From the NCBI GenBank assembly GCA_030592655.1, contig JAUVIQ010000022.1:1-23056 (forward strand): a stretch of 23,056 nt of DNA, written 5' to 3'. Position 1 is the stretch's first letter. The number at the start of each line of letters is the position of its first letter. The DNA comes from Planctomycetales bacterium. GTDB lineage: Bacteria > Planctomycetota > Phycisphaerae > SM23-33. Below the pieces are notes generated by a model. The model was not told the origin of the DNA. It saw only the letters and a program-made list of their open reading frames with translations, and did no database searches. Made by a program: the position numbers and the translations under genes. This document shows, in pieces, positions 7,331 to 14,601 of the stretch.

Positions 7331-8573
7331 AGTCCGTAATATCCATCGTCAGTATGGTAACGTCGTCGTCTCGTCGCCCGGCTTGGCGGTGTTCGTCGAT
7401 CCGTCCGGTAAGTTGAAGAAGCATCTGTTCGGCAGGGAGACTGTGGAGGTCTTGAAGGGCATTCGCCAGGCGGCCCCCGGGGCCGTCCCCGGCGGGACGG
7501 CTGTTCGCTGTCCCAGGGGGGGCGGAGATATTTGGGCCTGACGGGTCGGAAGAAAGCATCTCTTCGGCGCCGTCGGAGAAGACGATTAACCGGTGTCCCG
7601 GATGGAGGCGAATTTCCCGCTGGTCGAAGGTTTCTTCGGGGAAAACGCCCAGTAGCGTTCCGACGGTATCGAGGTATTCGACGTTTCCATCGGCGTCGAG
7701 CAGCAGCGGGTTGGGATGACCGCCACGGGCATATTGCAGAAGGAGATTTTCGGTATCGATGATTCCATAGACAGCCGTGCAGAACTGGCATGAACTGAGG
7801 TTCTGTTCGCAGATGTCGCTGTTCAGACCGGTCAGGGCTTCGCCCGGCGGGATGATTTCGTATTGGCTACCGTCGATCCGTTTGGTTTGCAGGGCTTTTT
7901 TGATGAACATTGTCAGCAGCGCCGCGGGCATACCGTGTCCGACGACGTCGGCGACGTAGAATCCGACGTGGGTTTCGTCCAGGCGGAAGATGTCGTATAT
8001 ATCGCCGCTGACCCAACTGGCGGGGCTGAACAAGGCTGCGAAGCGCACGGGTCCGACTTCCGGAAGCGAATTGGGCATGAAATCCCGCTGAAGCCTCGCC
8101 GCCAGACGCATTTCTTCGTCGATCTGTTCAAAGTTTCCGGCAGCGCCGACGCCGAGAGACCTCACTGCCGCCATGTCTGAACGGAGGTGAGAAATAACAG
8201 GCTGGAGGGCGGCGGCCGATTCGATTCGGGCGGAAAGTTCGCCCGGCGGGGCGTCCGGGTCGGCGATAATGAACTGTCCCCGGCGGTTGGACAGGCAGTT
8301 TTCCATCCCCGTAATCGCCGGCAGGAGCACGACAGCCACCGCTCCTGTGCGATCTATCCGGTCCAGAAGTTCCGACAGATGCTTCGCGTCGAATGGTTCA
8401 TCAGCCGGCGGGGCGATAAGTACGATTTCGGTATCGTCGAATTGTTGCCGGTGAGGGTTGGGTGAATCACAGGCCTTTACGTTCCATTTCTCGCTGATTG
8501 CCGAGGAGACGTTTTCGGGCATATCGCCGGGACCAAGCCAGAGTAATTTGTGTTTTTCCGCCAGAAGGACCAT
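7329..8573 (-). CDS. RsbU/SpoIIE-type PP2C serine phosphatase
   Basis: A 414-aa protein. The N-terminal 130 residues look like a degenerate receiver-type (REC-like) domain, with alternating hydrophobic strands and acidic turns such as EIVLIAPPADE and VAVVLLPA. A short helical linker contains the typical LAARLQRDFMP signal, and the PP2C-type phosphatase domain runs from about 165 to 412. Metal-binding and core motifs visible are VSGDIYD, VGFYVADVVGHGMPAALL, the GGHPNPLLL block, a DGAEEML motif and the closing DDVTILTMDI. Such enzymes dephosphorylate anti-sigma antagonist proteins in partner-switching pathways. No STAS or anti-sigma kinase gene lies nearby. AAGGTG about 8-13 nt upstream of the ATG at 8573 is an acceptable ribosome-binding site. 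The 3' end abuts a heptamer array. Confidence 0.9.
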   Translation of the reverse strand: MVLLAEKHKLLWLGPGDMPENVSSAISEKWNVKACDSPNPHRQQFDDTEIVLIAPPADEPFDAKHLSELLDRIDRTGAVAVVLLPAITGMENCLSNRRGQFIIADPDAPPGELSARIESAAALQPVISHLRSDMAAVRSLGVGAAGNFEQIDEEMRLAARLQRDFMPNSLPEVGPVRFAALFSPASWVSGDIYDIFRLDETHVGFYVADVVGHGMPAALLTMFIKKALQTKRIDGSQYEIIPPGEALTGLNSDICEQNLSSCQFCTAVYGIIDTENLLLQYARGGHPNPLLLDADGNVEYLDTVGTLLGVFPEETFDQREIRLHPGHRLIVFSDGAEEMLSSDPSGPNISAPPGTANSRPAGDGPGGRLANALQDLHSLPAEQMLLQLTGRIDEHRQAGRRDDDVTILTMDITD

Positions 8574-8634
8574 TCGCGCACACCTTGCCGCTACCGATAG
8601 TTACATCGACCCGCCGGGAGCGCGCCTTTAACAG

Positions 8635-8667
8635 CCCTGGGCACTGCCCAGGGATAAGATGCCTGGG
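8635..8667. repeat. Nested CCCTGGG/CCCAGGG palindromes between divergent genes
   Basis: CCCTGGGCA (8635-8643) and TGCCCAGGG (8645-8653) form a perfect 9-bp inverted repeat around one base, and CCCAGG (8648-8653 region) can pair alternatively with CCTGGG at 8661-8666. The element sits in the 169-nt gap between the - strand phosphatase (start 8573) and the + strand mntA. It may be an operator or a REP-like palindrome. Confidence 0.6.
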
Positions 8668-8723
8668 AAGAGATTCTTTACGCTATCCCTTGCGAAGTGG
8701 GGCTTTCAAGATTGTGCGACAGG

Positions 8724-8732
8724 TGGTATAAT
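8724..8732 (+). promoter_or_regulatory. Extended -10 element TGGTATAAT before mntA
   Basis: The sequence combines a TGn extension with a perfect TATAAT (8727-8732). The -35 region at the right distance (TTTCAA, 8704-8709) is poor, as is usual for extended -10 promoters. The predicted start near 8739 would give a transcript with at most about 4 nt before the ATG at 8743. Confidence 0.6.
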
Positions 8733-8742
8733 GCCGCACGTT

Positions 8743-9042
8743 ATGACGTCCGAAGTGGAAATAGACAAAGAGAAGATTGCCGAATTCTGTCGTAGGAATC
8801 ACATACGTCGGCTTGCGTTTTTTGGTTCAGTCCTTCGGGACGATTTCGGCCCCGACAGCGACGTGGACGTGCTCGTGGAGTTCGAGGCTGGCCACGTGCC
8901 GGGACTGGCGTTTTTTGGGATGGAATTGGAACTGTCTGAAATCATAGGCCGGAAAGTCGATCTCAATACCCCCAATTTCCTGAGCCGGTATTTTCGAGAC
9001 GAGGTGAAAGCCTCTGCCGAGGTGCAATATGTTGCAGGATGA
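8743..9042 (+). CDS. mntA: MntA-type nucleotidyltransferase antitoxin
   Basis: A 99-aa minimal nucleotidyltransferase (pol-beta fold). The signature GS-x10-D-x-D is present as GSVLRDDFGPDSDVDVLVEF, with the paired Asp residues that bind the metal and nucleotide, and a third acidic position in KVDLNTP. In characterised type VII toxin-antitoxin pairs MntA transfers AMP to a tyrosine of the HepT RNase and silences it. The downstream hepT starts inside this gene (14-nt overlap). An ATG at 8731 in frame has AGGTGG upstream, but it overlaps the TATAAT box, so if that promoter is used translation must begin at 8743. The longer frame from 8659 has a non-family N terminus and is rejected. Confidence 0.9.
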   Translation: MTSEVEIDKEKIAEFCRRNHIRRLAFFGSVLRDDFGPDSDVDVLVEFEAGHVPGLAFFGMELELSEIIGRKVDLNTPNFLSRYFRDEVKASAEVQYVAG

Positions 9043-9376
9043 GGATAGAATTCGTCTTCGACATATGCTGGACCATGCCCGCGAGGCAGCCGACCTGGCG
9101 AGGTCGCATAGTCGTTCGGACCTTGATACAGACCGACTTCTTGAACTGGGGCTGGTTCGCTTACTCGAAATCGTAGGCGAAGCGGCGGGACGAATATCGG
9201 AAGGATTGCGAGCCGAACAAACCTCAATTCCATGGCCGCGGATTGTCGGTCTCCGCAATCGACTCATTCACGGGTACGACTCAGTGGACATGGACATTCT
9301 CTGGGAAATTTTGACAAATGACCTCCCGCCCCTGATTGAATCGCTTCAGACAATTCCCAACGTTGATTCTGAATAA
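9029..9376 (+). CDS. hepT: HepT-like ribonuclease toxin (DUF86, HEPN)
   Basis: A 115-aa, all-helical HEPN-domain protein. The catalytic R-x4-H motif with a trailing Tyr is seen as RNRLIHGY near residues 82-89; in studied HepT proteins this R-x4-H-x-Y is the RNase site and the Tyr is the residue AMPylated by MntA. The N-terminal helix and the LELGLVRLLEIVGEAAGRIS segment are typical of the family. It overlaps mntA by 14 nt, with GAGGTG inside mntA serving as ribosome-binding site for the ATG at 9029. The active-site residues are intact, so the module is probably functional. It converges with hicB, whose stop is 23 nt away. Confidence 0.92.
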   Translation: MLQDEDRIRLRHMLDHAREAADLARSHSRSDLDTDRLLELGLVRLLEIVGEAAGRISEGLRAEQTSIPWPRIVGLRNRLIHGYDSVDMDILWEILTNDLPPLIESLQTIPNVDSE

Positions 9377-9399
9377 TACCGGTTTATTCGGGTACGTAT

Positions 9400-9861
9400 T
9401 CAGCAACCATGATGAGCCTTGGCGTGAGTTTGGCGTGATTTACTGTGTTGTACGCTGCGGGGTTTTCGGCGGTCGATGTAGGCTGTAGCGGCCTTGGTCA
9501 GCAGACCTGAGCGGGTTTCATTCTCGGCTTCGGCGAATCGGTCCACCGCATCGAGTATCCGCCGAGGCATGGTGATATTGATCCGCTTGGCCTCTACTCG
9601 CAGACTCGACGGTGAGATGGAAACTACCGCCCATATCCCGCCCTTGAATTCACGCTTGCCCTTGCAATCCTCGATCCGGCTTGGTTTGGGAATGACCTGT
9701 CCGTCCTCAATCAAGCCTTCCAGATGCAATTCGATGGCTTCCTGCGCCATTGCGATTGCTTCATCGAGTGTGCCGCCCGCGCTGAAGCAGCCTGGAAGAT
9801 CGGGAACAGTTACGCCGTAATCCGAGTCCTTGTCTTTATGAATGACGATTGGGTAGTTCAT
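9400..9861 (-). CDS. hicB: HicB antitoxin with ribbon-helix-helix domain
   Basis: A 153-aa antitoxin. Residues about 2-70 form the HicB RNase-H-like fold (YPIVIHKDKDSDYGVTVPDLPGC, then the ALDEAI-like TLDEAIAMAQEAIELHLE helix). The C-terminal half contains a ribbon-helix-helix DNA-binding segment (RINITMPRRILDAVDRFAEAENETRSGLL), so it can bind its own promoter as well as block HicA. The tail is basic. The ATG at 9861 overlaps the hicA stop by four bases (ATGA) and has GGAG and AGGA upstream; an in-frame ATG at 9873 has its AGG too close. At 153 aa it is one of the longer HicB forms. Confidence 0.92.
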   Translation of the reverse strand: MNYPIVIHKDKDSDYGVTVPDLPGCFSAGGTLDEAIAMAQEAIELHLEGLIEDGQVIPKPSRIEDCKGKREFKGGIWAVVSISPSSLRVEAKRINITMPRRILDAVDRFAEAENETRSGLLTKAATAYIDRRKPRSVQHSKSRQTHAKAHHGC

Positions 9862-10046
9862 TTCCTGCTCCATCCTGCCTGTTTCATAATGGCCTTGAGT
9901 GTTCCGATTGGGAAATCCTTCTTCGGATGCGGTACGGTTACAAGTCCGTCCTTGTCTGGATGCCGGAACTGGTAATGACTACCTTTGGTTCGGACATGCA
10001 CCCATCCTTCAGCCTTGAGTCGTTTGATAATCTCCCGACTGTTCAT
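9858..10046 (-). CDS. hicA: HicA mRNA interferase toxin
   Basis: A 62-aa double-stranded-RNA-binding-like toxin that cleaves mRNA. Typical elements are NSREIIKRLKAEGW at the start, the catalytic-His region KGSHYQFRHPDK, and the GLVTVPHP.K strand followed by IGTLKAIMKQAGW. All expected residues, including the His in GSH, are present. A GTG at 10064 is open in frame, but it lies inside the -10 box (10054-10059), so the ATG at 10046 is the likely start. There is no Shine-Dalgarno sequence and the predicted transcript starts at or within a few nt of the ATG, so hicA is probably translated from a leaderless mRNA. hicB follows with a 4-nt overlap. Confidence 0.92.
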   Translation of the reverse strand: MNSREIIKRLKAEGWVHVRTKGSHYQFRHPDKDGLVTVPHPKKDFPIGTLKAIMKQAGWSRK

Positions 10047-10053
10047 TGTATGT

Positions 10054-10083
10054 ACTATACACACTCAAGATAAGAGTTGTCAA
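10054..10083 (-). promoter_or_regulatory. hicAB promoter
   Basis: On the - strand TTGACA (complement of 10078-10083) and TATAGT (complement of 10054-10059) are separated by 18 bp. The -10 box ends 7 nt before the hicA ATG. The -35 begins only 13 nt beyond the stop of the DUF192 gene at 10096, so read-through from the envelope operon could also transcribe hicAB. Confidence 0.75.
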
Positions 10084-10095
10084 TAGCGAATTGCT

Positions 10096-10551
10096 TTAAC
10101 GCGCCGGGTCCGGTAGTTTGACTTTATCGCCGACTTTCACGTCTGCGCGTTCGAAAGTCCCGGCTGCGACTTCGAGGGCGTATTGGGCTGGGTGTACACT
10201 GGGGTATTGAACCGGGGTCTTCTTCGGGTCTTTTTCGACGGGCATGGTGTAGATTTGGACGATTACGCCGTTGCTGGAGATGAAGGCTATGTCGATTGCC
10301 GCCCGGCAGTTGAGCATGTGGAAGATACGCACCTCTTCTCGCGGGAAGACGAATAACATCCCGGTCCCTTCGGGTATTTCGTCTCTGTCGGCCAGGCCTT
10401 GGCGGACGGTTTGCTCGTCGTCGGCGATTTCCACACGCCAGACGTGCTCGCCTATGCGTACCTGCGGCGGGCCTGATTCACCGGAGCAATTGCACGACGA
10501 AAGCAGCAGAAGCGGGCAAAGGACAATCCATAATGTGAGGTTTTTTAACAT
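10096..10551 (-). CDS. DUF192 lipoprotein
   Basis: A 151-aa protein starting with a lipoprotein signal peptide: hydrophobic residues 5-17 and a lipobox LSSC with Cys20. The rest matches the DUF192 family: VRIGEHVWRVEIADDEQTVRQGL, the central MLFVFPREEVRIFHMLNC, then IDIAFISSNGVIVQI and a C-terminal ALEVAAGTFERADVKVGDKVKL. The function of DUF192 is not established; members are small secreted beta-rich proteins. Only 8 nt separate it from the glycosyltransferase upstream, so it is the last gene of the envelope operon. Confidence 0.88.
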   Translation of the reverse strand: MLKNLTLWIVLCPLLLLSSCNCSGESGPPQVRIGEHVWRVEIADDEQTVRQGLADRDEIPEGTGMLFVFPREEVRIFHMLNCRAAIDIAFISSNGVIVQIYTMPVEKDPKKTPVQYPSVHPAQYALEVAAGTFERADVKVGDKVKLPDPAR

Positions 10552-10559
10552 GGTGTTAT

Positions 10560-11603
10560 TTACCGACGACGGCTAAACGCATTTTGGGTTTCGGCGATTA
10601 CTTGTTCCGGGTCGATTAGTTGCATACAGGTATTGTGTCGGCAGCGGCGTTTGAGGCATCCCTGGCACGGTATATCTGCGACGATGGCCTTTCCCATCGG
10701 TCCCGGTGGGCCTGTGCGTTCCGGGCGCGTCGGGCCTATGAGCGTTACGAACGGCGTACCGACAGCCGGCGCGATAAAGTTGGCTGACGAGTCGCAGCAG
10801 ACGACGGCCCCTGCCGATGCAATCAGGGCGGCGACCTGCGGCAGCGTCGTCCTGCCGGCGAGATTGAATACCCTTTCGCTGCCATTGGTAAGGTCGTCGC
10901 AAAGTTCACCCTCGTCATCGGAGCCGGTCAATACTATCGGGACATCGCGGGACAATTCGGCCACTACCTTCCGCCAGTGGCGCCGCGGGTACAACTTAGT
11001 TACCCATCGAGTCCCCGGTGCGATTACAAGATACTGGCCGGTGGCGAGATTATGTTCGGCTATGAATGATTCGACGAAGGCGTTTGCCTCTTGCGTAACG
11101 GTCAGCGTGAGATCGTTTTCATCGGCGTCTATTCCAAGTTCCCTGACGAGGGCGATGTTGCGGGCGACTGTATGTTTCGCCTGGACGCTTATTGGATGCG
11201 TGTAGAAGATACCGGCGAATTCGCGGGCGTCCGCGAAGCCTGCTCGAACGTCAGCGCCGGTAACGCGAGCGAAGAATCCGCTGCGAAAGAGTCCCTGAAG
11301 GTCGATAACCCAATCGAATTGCCGTCGGCGCAGGTTCCGGCAGAAGGTGATGAAATCTCTTGTGGGGCCGAGATTTCGTCCGATTCGCCCGAACCGTCGT
11401 CGATCAAAGAGGATTATTTCGTCCAGCCCGGCCTGACCTTCGAGGATCGGCGCGCATCCTGGCGTTACCATCCATGCGATTCGGGCGTGCGGGAAGGTTC
11501 GCTTCAGCCCGGCCAGGACAGGCATAGCCGAGACCACGTCGCCCAGACTTGAGGGTTTGAGTATGAGTATCCTCTCCGGGATGGATAAATCCGGCGTGTT
11601 CAC
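10560..11603 (-). CDS. GT9 heptosyltransferase-like glycosyltransferase
   Basis: A 347-aa GT-B glycosyltransferase of family 9, the ADP-heptose:LPS heptosyltransferase group (WaaF/WaaC/WaaQ). Near the start is ERILILKPSSLGDVVSAMPVLAGLK, the diagnostic N-terminal motif; further on are DWVIDLQGLFRSG, VIAPGTRWVTKLYPRRHWRKV, and the sugar-nucleotide site VVCCDSSANFIAPAVGTPFVTLIGPT. It probably adds a core heptose or similar sugar to a surface glycolipid on the cytoplasmic side. The C-terminal Cys-rich segment (CQGCLKRRCRHNTC) is common in the family. The frame is open to 11786, but those 61 codons lie over the previous gene. The GTG at 11603 overlaps that gene's stop by four bases (GTGA) and has GGAG 9 nt upstream, so I chose it. 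Confidence 0.92.
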   Translation of the reverse strand: MNTPDLSIPERILILKPSSLGDVVSAMPVLAGLKRTFPHARIAWMVTPGCAPILEGQAGLDEIILFDRRRFGRIGRNLGPTRDFITFCRNLRRRQFDWVIDLQGLFRSGFFARVTGADVRAGFADAREFAGIFYTHPISVQAKHTVARNIALVRELGIDADENDLTLTVTQEANAFVESFIAEHNLATGQYLVIAPGTRWVTKLYPRRHWRKVVAELSRDVPIVLTGSDDEGELCDDLTNGSERVFNLAGRTTLPQVAALIASAGAVVCCDSSANFIAPAVGTPFVTLIGPTRPERTGPPGPMGKAIVADIPCQGCLKRRCRHNTCMQLIDPEQVIAETQNAFSRRR

Positions 11604-13381
11604 GTCGAGGTTCTCCGTTGCGCCTTCTGGCGGCGCTGGCGTGAAATAATCTGCCTGCGGATTTTCCGGGTGGACCAGTTCTGTAGTAGTCGCCAGTATG
11701 GTTTGAAGTTGATTCGCCCGGTTCCGGGACTTCGCAGGTATCCCAGGAGCATCCTTAGTCGCCCTGCGTGGTTGACCACCGGGCATTCCAGCAGCGAGAC
11801 GTTAAGCCTCATAAGTCCACGGAACTGCTGTCGTCGTGTAACACGTCGGACCCTGTTAACGCCGTCCATGTCCACCAGGATTACTTCGGGCGGGTGGTCC
11901 CTGTGGTTGTCCCAGTGTACCAGCAGGTTGGAGGCCTTCAGGTCGCGGTGGGCGAATTTTTCCTCATGGAGTCGTCGCAGCAGTTGTCCAAGTTTTCGGA
12001 GCACCTGACGGGCAAGTCGTCTTTTCTCAATGTGCGAGCCGTCGGTTTGCTCGTCGTCGAGGTAGCGGTTGAGGAATTTATTGAGGTGCAGTCCGTGAAC
12101 TTGCTCGGTAATCAGGATCGAATCGACCAGGAAGCCCCATCGTCGTTTTTCCATGGCTGCAAGGGGCAGGGCGGTGTAGATGTGGCGTCCCAGAAGTGCG
12201 TGTCCGAGGTAGAAGCTTCGCAGCGCCCTGCTTGGTCTAAAGAGGTCTGTTACCCACCTGACGGTGCGTTTCCTGCGGGGGCGTTTGACGTACACATCAA
12301 TATCTCTGAGACCGATGCGAAGCCGCCGCTTGACGATGTAACTACTGGCGGAATCTTTGATTATCTTGATGTTGTCGCCGGTGAAGAGTGCGTCCGGGTC
12401 GGCCAGCGCTTTGAGCCAGTCTTCTGTGGTGAAGGTGTGCTCACAGGTTTTTGAACCGGGAAGGCTGCGTTTGGACGCCAGTATCACGTGCGTGCGCCGC
12501 CCCGCTATGGACATTCGGGCGAAGTATTGGTTGGTTGCGAAGATTCGCCGGTCGCGCTGGGCGTAAAGTCGTCGCGTGTGGCGGTTGGCGAACAATTCAA
12601 TCAGGCGGGTCCATCCTCGGATTGTCCCTTCTGCCCCGGCGGCGCTGAGGTAGTGCCGGAGAAACCTAATTCGCTGCGAGCGAGTGGTCCATAAGCGTTG
12701 GTCGTGGAACAGTTGCGCGAGGTTGGCTGCCCGGCTTCGCCGGCTCAGCCGACGCCGGCGAAGCATACGGTGCAGGTCCGTCAGTACCAGTCCGTCGAAC
12801 CGACCGGGAGATGGATCGACGGTGCGCACCAGCACGTTACCGCAGTGCAGGTCGCGGTGCAGGACTCCGCAGGCGTGCATTCGTCCGACGAGTTCGGCCA
12901 GGGCGATCACAGCGGCGCGAATGTCGGTGTTACCCGCTGCTGTCTTGTCGGCGTGCCATTTGTCGGCGGGGACGGACGGTTCGATCCCCTCGCTTATCAT
13001 CCATTCCGTACCCTTATGATTATATGTAGCCAGTACCTTCGGAACCGGTACGTTATTAGCCGAAAGGTAACGACTGAATCGCATTTCGCAGCGTGAATCC
13101 GACAGCCCGATGCGGCGTTGCAGGCGGTGCAGCAGCGACCGGCTGTGGTAATGCTTCAGGTACAGCACGCCGACCGACCCGGACGCTTCGTGGCGATAAA
13201 CTGTCCGCGAGACATTCTGTTTGACCACCGACCAGCGAATGTCGGACGAGCCGGTCAGCAGCGGTTCGGTTTGTCGTCGGGCATCGGCGTCAGTGAAGCG
13301 AACCACGCCGATATCGATACCGGCGAAAAGTTCCGAAGCGTCCGGTATGTCGTGTTTGGTGTTTGGCATCGGAGCCTTCAT
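11600..13381 (-). CDS. Tandem WaaP/Kdo-kinase-like protein, two kinase domains
   Basis: A 593-aa protein with two eukaryotic-like small-kinase domains. Domain 1 (about 55-270) has a Lys in LYLKHYHS, the catalytic loop HRDLHCGNVL at 175-184 and a TDLHR motif at 201-205, as in the WaaP/Kdo kinase group where DLHR replaces DFG. Domain 2 (about 345-575) has VYVKRPRR, EQVHGLHL, the loop HRDLKASNLL at 478-487 and VDMDGV at 503-508. Both keep the catalytic Asp and Asn, so both may be active. Members of this clan phosphorylate LPS core sugars; here the neighbours are a GT9 enzyme and a GT4 domain. The ATG at 13381 overlaps the upstream stop by four bases. The protein is very Arg-rich (membrane-surface or acidic-glycolipid contact is possible). 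Confidence 0.88.
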   Translation of the reverse strand: MKAPMPNTKHDIPDASELFAGIDIGVVRFTDADARRQTEPLLTGSSDIRWSVVKQNVSRTVYRHEASGSVGVLYLKHYHSRSLLHRLQRRIGLSDSRCEMRFSRYLSANNVPVPKVLATYNHKGTEWMISEGIEPSVPADKWHADKTAAGNTDIRAAVIALAELVGRMHACGVLHRDLHCGNVLVRTVDPSPGRFDGLVLTDLHRMLRRRRLSRRSRAANLAQLFHDQRLWTTRSQRIRFLRHYLSAAGAEGTIRGWTRLIELFANRHTRRLYAQRDRRIFATNQYFARMSIAGRRTHVILASKRSLPGSKTCEHTFTTEDWLKALADPDALFTGDNIKIIKDSASSYIVKRRLRIGLRDIDVYVKRPRRKRTVRWVTDLFRPSRALRSFYLGHALLGRHIYTALPLAAMEKRRWGFLVDSILITEQVHGLHLNKFLNRYLDDEQTDGSHIEKRRLARQVLRKLGQLLRRLHEEKFAHRDLKASNLLVHWDNHRDHPPEVILVDMDGVNRVRRVTRRQQFRGLMRLNVSLLECPVVNHAGRLRMLLGYLRSPGTGRINFKPYWRLLQNWSTRKIRRQIISRQRRQKAQRRTST

Positions 13382-13911
13382 TCAGACGGGGTTTTGTCCT
13401 CTATTATTTTCATCAATGCCCGTGCGATTTCGCGTGGCTTGTCGTGGCGTACCAGTAGTACGTTTTTTTCGTTTGCGTATCGGTTCCTCGTTTCGGGCGT
13501 ATCGCACACGATAACGGGCAATCCGTCCGAAATCGCTTCGGACAGCAGACTGCCGGGCGTATCGTCGGTATCGAGGAATATCGCTATATCCGCAGCCGAC
13601 AGTAAGTCCGACGTTGACCATTCCGGCCCGGCAAGTGTAACCTTCTCGGCGAATCCGGTCATGCGTGCGAATTCGACGACGTTTCTTGCGTACTGACCGG
13701 TGTGCTGTCCGTAGGACCCTTCGGGAATAATCAGATGCACGGACACTTCGGCCATTTTCAGGATAGAGGCCGCCCACACGGCGAAGCGATGCCCGCTCGT
13801 TCGATGCACGCGCCCCGGAGCGACGATAACTGTTTCGCCCGGCGCGATTTCAAGTCGTTCTCTGATGCGAGATTGACCCAAAGCGTCATTGGTGTTTGTC
13901 GATACAACCAT
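13378..13911 (-). CDS. Glycosyltransferase C-terminal (GT4-like) domain only
   Basis: A 177-aa protein matching only the second Rossmann half of a GT-B glycosyltransferase: APGRVHRTSGH at the start, then VTLAGPEWSTSDLLSAADIAIFL, and the donor-site region PGSLLSEAISDGLPVIVCDTPETR, ending with a typical helix. Full GT4 enzymes have about 370 aa, so the acceptor-binding half is missing. The 24 nt upstream are in the same frame but begin at the stop of the preceding lipoprotein, so there is no room for an N-terminal domain. The start has no good ribosome-binding site. It may work with a partner, be a regulatory remnant, or be the rest of a deleted gene; the open frame and the 4-nt overlap with the kinase gene speak for continued expression. 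Confidence 0.8.
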   Translation of the reverse strand: MVVSTNTNDALGQSRIRERLEIAPGETVIVAPGRVHRTSGHRFAVWAASILKMAEVSVHLIIPEGSYGQHTGQYARNVVEFARMTGFAEKVTLAGPEWSTSDLLSAADIAIFLDTDDTPGSLLSEAISDGLPVIVCDTPETRNRYANEKNVLLVRHDKPREIARALMKIIEDKTPSE

Positions 13912-13932
13912 AGCGAAGTGTTCTGGTAAGCC

Positions 13933-14601
13933 TCATTGGATGGGCGTCATCAAGTCGGTTTCTTTTTTCTTTGGTCTGGCGCGCTCGACGTAACGCTTGT
14001 GGAACAGTCCGCAGATTTCCTCGGCCATGCGTTCAGCCAGTTTGCGGGACAGTTCCGAGCCGTAGTATTTTGAAGGGTTTTCCGTCATCGGCTCGCCGAC
14101 ACTGATCGGGAATCCATCTGATTCGTCGGGCCAGATGCGTCCTTTATAGACGTCCACGACCCTGACTTTAACGGCGAGTTTTCCTCGCCAGAGAGTATCG
14201 ACGGGATTGTCCTTTAGTGAAAATTCTTCGATTGAGACATAGATTACCAGGTTGGCGCCTACTCGGCGTCCGATTTTCGGGATCTTCATAGAGTTGAAGT
14301 TAATCTCGGCGTTGCGCAGGTCGATCAGTTTGTCATAGGGAATAGTCTCGGCGGCAAGCGAGTTTTGGATGAGTAGTTCGTTGGCCTTTTCCGACATGAT
14401 ACGCTTGATAGGCGAATAGAGCATCGGGCATTTCAGATCGTCGGGAAAGAACAGGATGGTCTTGTTCTCCGGGAGGACGAACTTCGGCGGAACCTTTTCC
14501 TTCGGAAATAATTTCGCCAGAATGGCTACAGGCAGCTGGCATCCTGATAACAACGGTATCGCCGAGACCAGCAGCAGGAGATATATCCTTCGGGTCGTCA
14601 T
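13933..14601 (-). CDS. Lipoprotein of unknown function, paralogue A
   Basis: A 222-aa lipoprotein: basic start, hydrophobic residues 6-18, lipobox LSGC with Cys21. The mature part begins with a Pro/Lys-rich linker, then an alpha/beta domain containing KTILFFP, a Ser-Pro-Ile-Lys helix, the strand ANLVIYVSIEEFSL (about 115-128) and a strand GKLAVKVRVVDVYKG. The tail is basic (ARPKKKE). It shares order and several positions with the next upstream lipoprotein, including the VxxSxxEFS strand, so the two look like an ancient tandem duplication. The ATG overlaps the upstream stop by four bases. A role at the inner or outer membrane in glycolipid assembly is inferred from the operon only. Confidence 0.82.
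   Translation of the reverse strand: MTTRRIYLLLLVSAIPLLSGCQLPVAILAKLFPKEKVPPKFVLPENKTILFFPDDLKCPMLYSPIKRIMSEKANELLIQNSLAAETIPYDKLIDLRNAEINFNSMKIPKIGRRVGANLVIYVSIEEFSLKDNPVDTLWRGKLAVKVRVVDVYKGRIWPDESDGFPISVGEPMTENPSKYYGSELSRKLAERMAEEICGLFHKRYVERARPKKKETDLMTPIQ

Noticed and set aside
9377..9399. Possible terminator between hepT and hicB (TACC...GGTA)
   Set aside because: The stem is only four clean pairs with no T-run, too weak to call.
11604..11786. 61-codon N-terminal extension of the GT9 gene
   Set aside because: It lies entirely over the end of the kinase gene; the GTG at 11603 has a 4-nt overlap with the upstream stop and a ribosome-binding site.
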